From: Candidatus Electrothrix aarhusensis
GTDB lineage: Bacteria; Desulfobacterota; Desulfobulbia; Desulfobulbales; Desulfobulbaceae
Direction: 5' to 3'
Length of the DNA: 52,500 bases
NCBI GenBank assembly: GCA_004028505.1
Contig: MTKO01000052.1
Span: 1-52,500 of the forward strand
Below, piece by piece: positions 46,219 through 52,500 of this stretch (the stretch's first letter is position 1; the number at the start of each line of letters is the position of its first letter). A model generated the notes under the pieces. The model was not told where the DNA came from, made no database searches, and saw only the letters and a program-made list of their open reading frames with translations. Both the position numbers and the translations under genes were made by a program.

Positions 46219-48204
46219 ATGCCGATTTCTATCAGCGGTTCAGTAGGTGATTCGGGAGGACAAAATCGTCCTGAAGATGTGCGTACTGTGTATGCCTTGT
46301 TCAACAAAATGCTCAGCAATCCGTTGGCAATCAGCGATCAGGTTTCTAATGAGTTGATTCAGGTGATCATGGCTTTTCAGTCGAGTTTTCTGTCCCGTCC
46401 TGACGGCAGAATTGATGTGGGCGGCAGAACATGGAGAGAACTTATTGCCGTGACCGATGATTCCGGGACGGAGATTACCGGTTCTGTGGGGCAGGGCGGG
46501 CAGAACCGTCCGAGCGATGTCCGCATCGTCTATGCCCTGTTCAATAATATCCTTGCTAGCCCGTTGGCGGTCAGTGATCAGGTTTCTGCTGAGCTTATCC
46601 AAACCATCAAAAATTTTCAGCAGCCGTTTCTCTCCCGACCCGACGGCAGGATTGATGTGGGCGGGCGAACCTGGAGAAAACTTATAACTGCCACCGAGAT
46701 GCCTGACACGGAAACCCCCGGAGGCGGCGGGGAACCTGTTGATCCCGTTGATCCCAATGCGGAGATCAACGTGGGCGGTACCAATGCCGCTTGGATCGCC
46801 TATCATCAATGGAACGAAAGCTACGAAGCCGAGTTCGCACGCTGGGTGGAGCAGCTCTTTGTTGACAAAAAAGGCTCGCTGGCTGCCTGCCTGCGCAACC
46901 CGGAGGGCAACAGCCTGTATTCGGATGAAGACCGCAATAATAATCTCTTTAGTGATTGCGCCGACCTTCCTTATCTGTTGCGAGCCTATTTCAGCTACAA
47001 GAAGAAACTGCCCTTTTCCTTTAATTCGAGTATTTCTGGCAGTCGTTACAGCAATAATAACAAACCGGGCAGCAGCCGTTCTTTTCTTAGTTATTCCAGC
47101 TTTTCCAGAATGGCCCGGACAATTTCCAACAGCGTCCATAGCGGTTTTTTCCGTTTTTTCTGGACCATGGAAAAAACAGACACCTTTCTCTGTCAGGTAA
47201 ATCGGGAAAGCATTGTGCCGGGAACGGTGTATTACGATGCCAACGGCCATGTCCTGGTGGTTTCTCGGGTGGATGACGACGGCACGGTCTGGTTTGTCGA
47301 TGCTCATCCGGATAACAGCCTGACTGAAAAGCGTTTTGGCTCCTATCTCTCCCGGGGTTCCTGTAAACAGGGGGGCGGTTTTCGTCGCTGGCGTCATCAG
47401 GACGTGAGCAGCAGCGGCAACTTCACGCTGACCAACAACTCAACTTCTCCTTTTTTTGATGAGGAACAGAGTCAGTGCCAAGATAGCTATGAGGTTGACG
47501 GGCTTGAGCTGGATTATCATCAATGGGTGAAGCGGATGCTGGCTACCGGCAGCGGCAAGGTAGATCCGATCAAGGAAATTCAGCAGCAGTTGACCGCCTT
47601 GGATCAAGCCTTGCAAGATCGGGTGGCATCAATTGCAGCGGCGGTGTCTCATAACATCCATAAGAAAACCCATCCGTCGAGTTTGCCCTATAATATCTAC
47701 GGGACAGAGGGGGATTGGGAAGCCTATTCAACGCCGGGGAGAGATGCCCGTTTAAGGGCGCAGGTGCGGGAGATGTTCAATCTGATCAAGGACAGTGTGA
47801 GCGCGGTTGCCCAAGGGGATCATCCGTATGCCTTTGAGGGGACTGCCGCAGATTTGCTTCGTCAGTTTGGTAGTATTTGGCAGGAGAGCACCGACAGTAT
47901 TCGGATAGGATATGGCGATTCATCCGGGAAGACGGTCACTCTGACCCTGGGGAATATTATGGAGCGGCTCTTTCTGCTCTCTTTTGATCCTTACCACTGC
48001 CCTGAACTGCGCTGGGGTGATGTTGACACGGCATCCTGTCCGGACGGCTCTTCCAAGAGATGGTGGTATGAGCAGGAGCAACGCCTGCGTAATGTTATTG
48101 ATACCGATCACAGGGTGAATACGACCCTGGATTGGGGCCCGGTTAATACGCCGGATATTGATGTCGGTGCTTTACTTGAGCTATTGAAGCGGGAATACAG
48201 CTGA
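46219..48204 (+). CDS. Putative Cys/His/Asp hydrolase with two PGB-like modules
   Basis: The product is 661 aa with a strong ribosome-binding site (AAGGAGGAG). Residues 7-76 and 88-156 carry the same two modules as the deacetylase (SRPDGRIDVGGRTWR in each). A linker rich in Pro, Asp and Gly precedes a domain with Cys247 (FSDCADLPYLLRAYF), His344 (ANGHVLVVSR) and Asp361 (FVDAHPD), an NlpC/P60- or transglutaminase-like Cys-His-Asp arrangement. The last 250 residues are not recognised. There is no signal peptide. Predicted role is hydrolysis of an amide bond in peptidoglycan or protein. Function is unproven. Confidence 0.7.
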   Translation: MPISISGSVGDSGGQNRPEDVRTVYALFNKMLSNPLAISDQVSNELIQVIMAFQSSFLSRPDGRIDVGGRTWRELIAVTDDSGTEITGSVGQGGQNRPSDVRIVYALFNNILASPLAVSDQVSAELIQTIKNFQQPFLSRPDGRIDVGGRTWRKLITATEMPDTETPGGGGEPVDPVDPNAEINVGGTNAAWIAYHQWNESYEAEFARWVEQLFVDKKGSLAACLRNPEGNSLYSDEDRNNNLFSDCADLPYLLRAYFSYKKKLPFSFNSSISGSRYSNNNKPGSSRSFLSYSSFSRMARTISNSVHSGFFRFFWTMEKTDTFLCQVNRESIVPGTVYYDANGHVLVVSRVDDDGTVWFVDAHPDNSLTEKRFGSYLSRGSCKQGGGFRRWRHQDVSSSGNFTLTNNSTSPFFDEEQSQCQDSYEVDGLELDYHQWVKRMLATGSGKVDPIKEIQQQLTALDQALQDRVASIAAAVSHNIHKKTHPSSLPYNIYGTEGDWEAYSTPGRDARLRAQVREMFNLIKDSVSAVAQGDHPYAFEGTAADLLRQFGSIWQESTDSIRIGYGDSSGKTVTLTLGNIMERLFLLSFDPYHCPELRWGDVDTASCPDGSSKRWWYEQEQRLRNVIDTDHRVNTTLDWGPVNTPDIDVGALLELLKREYS

Positions 48205-48246
48205 GGGGGCTTTCTGTAATCTTGCCTTGTTGTAGAATGCACAGAG

Positions 48247-48284
48247 TTATACTCGGCATCAGAATAATCTGAGGCCGAGTATAA
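48247..48284. terminator. Near-perfect bidirectional hairpin
   Basis: TTATACTCGGCATCAGA (48247-48263), loop ATAA, TCTGAGGCCGAGTATAA (48268-48284): a 17-bp stem with one A-G mismatch. It lies between the convergent ends of the plus-strand hydrolase and the minus-strand lipoprotein gene. There is no T run, so it may act as a stabiliser or terminator for both. Confidence 0.7.
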
Positions 48285-48292
48285 TGTTGCGG

Positions 48293-48799
48293 CTAAAGCG
48301 TGTTGTCAAACGTTGTTCTTAGCCGATTATTTTTGAAAACAGCAAACTGATCAGGCGTGAGTGCTTCCGCAATGCCAGTCCAAGCTGGATTCTGCCCGGA
48401 CGAAATCCGTGCTACTTTTGTCTGAGGTGACACCAAATCGATTTTCTGCCCTGTTTCTTGTTCCACCACGGCCTCTATATCATGACTGGTCAGGGAATGC
48501 CGTCGGGCTTGGATTATCCGCGCATCCTGAAGCTTTGACGGCTGAAGAGCTAGGCGGGAAGAACCGGAGGGGAGATAAATAGCACCGGTCGTGAAATCAA
48601 CGGCAAAAGCTATCACTCCGGGAACAAAGAAGAAAAGCAATCCTATGCCGTCCAGCATAGCTACGCCAGCATCTATGTAGCCCGCCGTTTGTCCACGGCG
48701 TTCGGGGTAGAGAATCGTTCCGCACGAGGTCACGCTTAGCATGATGACAAGTCCCATCAGTAGGGAAATTCCCCGCACAAACAGTATATATTTTTTCAT
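48293..48799 (-). CDS. Small lipoprotein of unknown function
   Basis: The product is 168 aa from ATG 48799 with AGGAAG upstream. The signal peptide (ISLLMGLVIMLSVTSC) has the lipobox SVTSC with the lipidated Cys followed by GTILYPE. A second hydrophobic segment, IGLLFFFVPGVIAFAVDF, around residues 52-69 and FTTGAIYLP follow. This resembles the YceK/YidQ-type lipoproteins. Role unknown. Convergent with the hydrolase gene. Confidence 0.75.
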   Translation of the reverse strand: MKKYILFVRGISLLMGLVIMLSVTSCGTILYPERRGQTAGYIDAGVAMLDGIGLLFFFVPGVIAFAVDFTTGAIYLPSGSSRLALQPSKLQDARIIQARRHSLTSHDIEAVVEQETGQKIDLVSPQTKVARISSGQNPAWTGIAEALTPDQFAVFKNNRLRTTFDNTL

Positions 48800-48991
48800 T
48801 TCATTCTTCCTTTTTTGAGAACAGTGTTGACGCTTCTGTATAAATGAATAACATACTGAAACTCAGAAGTAAAGAGTCGCTATTCGTGTTGAAGAACATC
48901 CACCTCGCTATTATAGATTCGAATCTCAAGGGAAAGGCAAAAAGAAACCGAGTCACACATAGCGCGGACCCGGTGGGCAGTATATCTGAAG

Positions 48992-49019
48992 AGCTGTCCT
49001 GTAGTGTAGTAGGACGGCT
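48992..49019 (-). terminator. Hairpin after ferredoxin gene
   Basis: AGCTGTCCT (48992-49000) and AGGACGGCT (49011-49019) pair with one G-T wobble and a 10-nt loop, immediately downstream of the minus-strand ferredoxin stop codon. The expected U run is absent (CTTCAG follows on the minus strand), so termination is only suggested. Confidence 0.4.
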
Positions 49020-49541
49020 TTACAAGAGCCCCAACAGTTTACCTGTGGTATGACGCAGGAGTTTTTTGAGCGTATCCTGCTCGGCCTCTGGAAAGTCAGA
49101 CTCTTGAAGGTAAGAAAGGAGCGCTTTCACGTTATTGCTTTGGGGAAGCAGGTATCCTCCTTCACGCATAAGGTCTTCTGCCATGAGGCGGTTGGATTTT
49201 GCAATTCCCTTCAGGAATGTTTTCTCATTCTCGTCCGTGCTTTCCTCGTGCAGGGCCTTGGCAATTTGCTCCTGTCGCAACTTGCTGTCTGCAAGCTTGT
49301 ACATTTTTTGTCGTACAGCATTCTCTCTATAGTGCTGGGGAGGGTAAATCTTTGGCACCTCCTCTGACACTAAGGACATCGCACCGGAAGGACAGGCATC
49401 CACACATTGTCGACAGTCATCTATACATTTATCTGTATCAATCTTGCCATCCTCCGTATCCGTGGCACCGGTAGGACAGACATAAAGACAAAGACAATCC
49501 TTAGTACATTTTGTTAGATCGCGTACAGCTATAGTTTTCAT
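49020..49541 (-). CDS. Ferredoxin-like protein with two 4Fe-4S clusters
   Basis: The start ATG at 49541 has GAGGTG 4-9 bases upstream; an alternate GTG at 49553 overlaps the previous stop. The product is about 173 aa. The first cluster motif is Cys12-x3-Cys16-x-Cys18-x3-Cys22-Pro (CTKDCLCLYVCP), the second Cys39-x3-Cys43-x2-Cys46-x3-Cys50-Pro. Both differ from the usual CxxCxxCxxxCP. Residues 80-173 form a helical domain of unknown role. It is coupled to the rubrerythrin-like gene upstream, so it is probably an electron carrier for it. Two clusters suggest transfer of low-potential electrons. Confidence 0.85.
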   Translation of the reverse strand: MKTIAVRDLTKCTKDCLCLYVCPTGATDTEDGKIDTDKCIDDCRQCVDACPSGAMSLVSEEVPKIYPPQHYRENAVRQKMYKLADSKLRQEQIAKALHEESTDENEKTFLKGIAKSNRLMAEDLMREGGYLLPQSNNVKALLSYLQESDFPEAEQDTLKKLLRHTTGKLLGLL

Positions 49542-49549
49542 GCCACACC

Positions 49550-50161
49550 TCACACTGCTTTGATTTTAAATTTCGGTACACCACAAACTGGACATCGATC
49601 TGGCGCGTCATCATCCACTACAACAAACCCACAAATTTGACAAACGTGGACTGACTTTCCTGTTCCTATCATTGCCAACATTTCAGCTTTATCCTCAAGA
49701 AGAGACCGCATGGTATAAGAGACCTTTTTCGTCCATACGAGTGCGCGCTGTGCTCCCCGGTCCGCGACTGTTTTCGCCTCTTTCATCGCAGCATAAAAAT
49801 CCCTTTCAAGTTCCTCTCCCAAAAGGCAATCCAGCTTGGTATACACACTTTTTGGCTCTTTTTGCATTACGCGATTATAGTGATCCGATAGGGTCTCGAA
49901 GAGTGTTTTTTCGTCGGATTTTCCCTGTTTATCACATCCTTTAGCCAGATTGGAAAAAAGCGCACTTAACTGCCCAAAAGAAAGATCTTTGGGGAGGTTG
50001 GAATCCAGGATGGGATCCACTTTAGGTTCCACCACGAGCTCCTCCAAGGCATTTAGGCCCACCCCGCATACAGGGCATTTCCAATTTGATGGTAGATCTT
50101 CCGGTCGTTCTCCTGGAGCAAGTTTGTATTTTTCACAAGCTTTGCATATGTACTCTTTCAC
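49550..50161 (-). CDS. Rubrerythrin-like protein with two rubredoxin domains
   Basis: The start GTG at 50161 follows AAGGAGGAG; the longer frame is not convincing. The product is 203 aa. The N-terminal rubredoxin-type domain has CxxC at Cys6/Cys9 and Cys29/Cys32 (NWKCPVCG). The central region (about 80-160) is helical like rubrerythrin. The C-terminal rubredoxin domain has Cys174/Cys177 and Cys190/Cys193. The first helix keeps EE..RDFY, but where rubrerythrin has a second ExxH the text reads KKVSYTM, so part of the di-iron site appears missing. It would act in peroxide or oxygen detoxification in an anaerobe, or as an electron relay only. Confidence 0.85.
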   Translation of the reverse strand: MKEYICKACEKYKLAPGERPEDLPSNWKCPVCGVGLNALEELVVEPKVDPILDSNLPKDLSFGQLSALFSNLAKGCDKQGKSDEKTLFETLSDHYNRVMQKEPKSVYTKLDCLLGEELERDFYAAMKEAKTVADRGAQRALVWTKKVSYTMRSLLEDKAEMLAMIGTGKSVHVCQICGFVVVDDDAPDRCPVCGVPKFKIKAV

Positions 50162-50221
50162 AGTACTCTCCTCCTTGATATACAGCCTAATAGTACGGAG
50201 CCTTGCAAGTATTGAACGCAT

Positions 50222-50682
50222 CGGCTCATTCCTTATGATGATATACTGATTATCACCGCGTTGTTTTGTATGCCGTCAATAATAAGAGATTTTTGTATCT
50301 TGTCCCAGGCCCGTCCAATGCAGAAAACGGAACTTTTGCATCAAACAGGAAAACTAGGGGTATGAAAACTAGGGGTATTGATGTAAAGAAACACGTATCC
50401 CCTTGGGGAAAGACCAAAAAAATCAAGAAAGAGGAGGGTGCTATCAATGAAAAAGAGGCAGTAATGGGCAGTTCAAGATGGAAGGGGTAGGGCTGTTGAG
50501 TTTTAATGTAAATTCAATAAAATCAAAGTATCACAACTAGAGTTGCGGTCATTTATACGGTTCCGGGATAAAAAGGTGCCTATTGGCGTTTTGTGTCGCA
50601 GTTGGGGAAACAGCGCATTTCCGGGGAAAAACGCTGCGCGACGATAGAGAAAGGGAAACGGGGAGGCAAATTTCCCAGCTGG
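50222..50682. other. Intergenic region with tandem repeat
   Basis: No convincing gene. An open frame at 50266-50490 (+) is Lys-rich and has no homologous features I can see. The tandem repeat at 50350-50379 is listed separately. A GC-rich inverted segment near 50611-50640 (CAGCG...CGCTG) could terminate the amylosucrase transcript. Minus-strand promoter(s) for the rubrerythrin operon should lie near 50180-50260, where TTGCAA and TGTATA are 18 bp apart; this is a weak match. Confidence 0.35.
50350..50379. repeat. 15-bp tandem duplication
   Basis: Two copies of AAAACTAGGGGTATG, with the last base differing (G in copy one, T in copy two), occur head to tail at 50350-50364 and 50365-50379. A short slipped-strand duplication or paired binding site; no function can be assigned. 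Confidence 0.8.
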
Positions 50683-52500
50683 TTATGCAACTCCATTTTT
50701 GAGCCAACAGAACTGATACGGTGACAGGATCAACTCGTTGCGAAAGCAGTGGGGCGGACGACCGGTGAAAAGATCAAGGAGTGATCTTGAATCACCAAAA
50801 CCGTAGGCACTGAGTGCTTTTAGATCCGCAGCCTGAGGGTGGCGGTCAAAATTGGCAAGCACAAAAATCGGTTCCACTGGGTGTTGATGATAACGCGGAT
50901 GGCTGGAGCGAAGAAAGGCAAAGAGATGATCGTTATCCATGTCAACGAGCTCCCGGTTGTTAAAATCCGCAAAGGCATCTATTTCTTTGCGGATCGCAAT
51001 CATCTTACGCAACTCCTGAAAAATGGTATATTCCGGTGTCCCAGGCTCATCCCTGCGGGCTAAGGTCTCCCAATTCAATCGTGGGCGATGCATCCAGCGG
51101 CTATCATCGGCTCTGTTTTCATCCTCAAGATAACTGAAGTCATTAAAAGTACCAACCTCGTCACCGTAGTAGAGCAGGGGAATACCTCCAAAAGAGAAAA
51201 TCAGGCTGTGGAGGAGAAGAATACGCCTGACTGCAAAATCTACTTCTTGTACATCCTGCTGCGCCATAGCGTACTCCAGCCCGGCCAGCGAGGCCAAGGT
51301 TCCAGATACCCGTGCATCCCCATTTTTTTCGTTAAAGGCAAAGGGCTGGCCGCCAGCATAGGAACCTTCAAATTCACCGGTCAAATATTTCATCAGGAAT
51401 CGACGGTGTTCACCGGGATCATACCCGGCATTTTTGATATCCTCATCATCAAAACCAAAGCCTATATCGTCGTGGCAGCGGACATAATTGAGCCAGGTTG
51501 CTCGATCAAGCTTGCCAGGCAGACTTTTGATGGCATGAGCAAGCAGTTTGCAGTTATGAGTGGCTGTGGCTTCCCAGAGCAGGGCCATGAAGGTGGCATT
51601 ATAGGCAATTTCGCATTCCTTGGCCACCACCGCATCTTCGCCGAAATATTTGATTACCTCCAGAGGGGCAACAATGGCCTCGGCAATAAAGAGTAGCCCC
51701 GGAGCCGTGACCTGACAGCAATCCTTAAAAAGCTGGAGGAGGAGATGGGCTTCAGGGCGGTTCTGGCAACTGGTGCCCAACTCCTTCCAGAGAAAGGCCA
51801 CCGCATCAAGGCGGACGATATCAGCCCCCTGATTACCCCAAAACAGAATAACATCCAGCATTTCCAGAAAGACCTTGGGATTGGAGTAATTGAGATCCCA
51901 TTGGTAGTCATGAAAAACGGTCATCACCCATCCCTGTATGCTCTCGTCCCAGGTGAAATTACCGGGATCGGTGTCTGGAAAAACCTCGGGCATAGCCTGC
52001 TCGAACATGTCCGGGAGGTTACGATCTTCAAAGATGAAAAAATAATCCTGGTATTGCAGATCACCCTGTCTGGTTTTTTCCGCCCATTTATGCTGACTTG
52101 AGGTATGGTTCAGCACAACATCCAGTGTCAGCAAGATGCCATGTTTACGAAAGGCGGCTGCCAGTTCACGAATATCATCTAACGTACCAGCTTGTTTATT
52201 GATTTCCCTGAAGTCGCTGACTGCATATCCTCCATCGCTTTTGCCAGCAGGGCTTTTGAGGATGGGCATGATATGAACCAGATTAATTCCCAGTTCCTGA
52301 AAGTATGGAATCTTTTCTTTGAGTCCTTGCAGGTTTCCGGCAAATCCATCCAGGTAAAGGGCCATGCCCACCCATTGCTGGTGCAGAAACCAATTATGAT
52401 CCTCTTCACGTGTAATGTCAATTTCCTGAAGATCATAAGGGCGGTCCAGATAATTTTTGGCCAGCACTTCGACCAAGCGCAGCATGTATTCTTCGAAATC
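50683..52500 (-). CDS. Amylosucrase-like GH13 enzyme, N-terminus cut by window edge
   Basis: At least 605 aa; the frame is still open at 52500 (reading DFEEYMLRLVEVL), so the real start is outside. It is a GH13_4-type alpha-amylase-family enzyme. Signature regions: VRLDAVAFLWK with the nucleophile Asp, FIAEAIVAP with the acid/base Glu, and CHDDIGFGFDDED with the transition-state Asp. Other characteristic segments: YAVSDFREINK, LDVVLNHTSSQHKWA, and PLLYYGDEVG. Amylosucrase makes an alpha-1,4-glucan from sucrose; a sucrose phosphorylase-like activity is an alternative. Intact within the window. Confidence 0.9.
   Translation of the reverse strand, partial: DFEEYMLRLVEVLAKNYLDRPYDLQEIDITREEDHNWFLHQQWVGMALYLDGFAGNLQGLKEKIPYFQELGINLVHIMPILKSPAGKSDGGYAVSDFREINKQAGTLDDIRELAAAFRKHGILLTLDVVLNHTSSQHKWAEKTRQGDLQYQDYFFIFEDRNLPDMFEQAMPEVFPDTDPGNFTWDESIQGWVMTVFHDYQWDLNYSNPKVFLEMLDVILFWGNQGADIVRLDAVAFLWKELGTSCQNRPEAHLLLQLFKDCCQVTAPGLLFIAEAIVAPLEVIKYFGEDAVVAKECEIAYNATFMALLWEATATHNCKLLAHAIKSLPGKLDRATWLNYVRCHDDIGFGFDDEDIKNAGYDPGEHRRFLMKYLTGEFEGSYAGGQPFAFNEKNGDARVSGTLASLAGLEYAMAQQDVQEVDFAVRRILLLHSLIFSFGGIPLLYYGDEVGTFNDFSYLEDENRADDSRWMHRPRLNWETLARRDEPGTPEYTIFQELRKMIAIRKEIDAFADFNNRELVDMDNDHLFAFLRSSHPRYHQHPVEPIFVLANFDRHPQAADLKALSAYGFGDSRSLLDLFTGRPPHCFRNELILSPYQFCWLKNGVA

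Noticed and set aside
48844..49053. Plus-strand open frame in the gap after the lipoprotein gene
   Set aside because: It overlaps the 3' end of the minus-strand ferredoxin gene and shows no domain.
50266..50490. Plus-strand 74-codon frame
   Set aside because: Lys-rich sequence containing the tandem repeat; no conserved features and no clear ribosome-binding site.
1..52500. tRNA or rRNA genes
   Set aside because: No cloverleaf-like segment with a terminal CCA-type acceptor or conserved rRNA stretch was found by eye; a tRNAscan-SE run would be decisive.

Overview
The window looks like a bacterial chromosome segment from an anaerobic, Gram-negative, Desulfobacterota-type organism, possibly Desulfobulbaceae or a cable-bacterium relative. 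This is inference from the gene mix, without any database search. It rests on an ileS-lspA pair, a PEP-CTERM exported protein, a GEMM-like c-di-GMP-type riboswitch, a rubredoxin/rubrerythrin-ferredoxin pair, an amylosucrase and a long ABC-exported polysaccharide locus. Layout: 0.3-4.0 kb (minus strand) holds a DNA adenine methyltransferase overlapping a small PD-(D/E)xK nuclease-like gene, a candidate two-gene restriction-modification system. 4.2-4.9 kb is a vapBC toxin-antitoxin pair with a visible promoter/operator. 5.0-8.3 kb is ileS-lspA. From 8.8 kb the plus strand carries polysaccharide genes, starting with a WlbA-WlbB-type dehydrogenase/acetyltransferase fusion. A convergent minus-strand PEP-CTERM gene follows, with the putative riboswitch in its leader and an apparent one-base insertion right after its start codon. 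12.0-44.6 kb is one long plus-strand cluster. It contains a MarR/GbsR-like regulator, ABC exporter genes (Wzm permease, Wzt ATPase with a C-terminal glycan-binding region), about fifteen glycosyltransferases, methyltransferases, a hexapeptide acyltransferase, an ATP-grasp protein, an MBOAT plus SGNH-type O-acylation pair, two sulfotransferases, UDP-galactopyranose mutase and a polytopic GT39-like membrane protein. Together they predict an O-acylated, probably sulfated, galactofuranose-containing surface polysaccharide made in the cytoplasm and exported by the ABC transporter. A 677-bp gene-free gap at 20.9-21.6 kb holds two candidate MITEs, each with terminal inverted repeats and its own target-site duplication. 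A striking property of 11-43 kb is at least twelve single-base frameshifts, ten of them deletion-type and several at homopolymers. They break nine or ten otherwise conserved genes, while the flanking housekeeping genes are intact. Assembly or sequencing indels are the simplest explanation; real decay or phase variation is the alternative. 44.6-48.2 kb is a three-gene cassette: a polysaccharide deacetylase and a putative Cys/His/Asp hydrolase that share a duplicated, roughly 70-residue peptidoglycan-binding-like module and lack signal peptides, with a small BamE-like lipoprotein gene between them. This is the best candidate for an undescribed system. 48.3-52.5 kb (minus strand) holds a lipoprotein, a ferredoxin with unusual cysteine spacing, a double-rubredoxin rubrerythrin-like protein that appears to lack part of its di-iron site, and an amylosucrase-like GH13 enzyme cut off by the window end.
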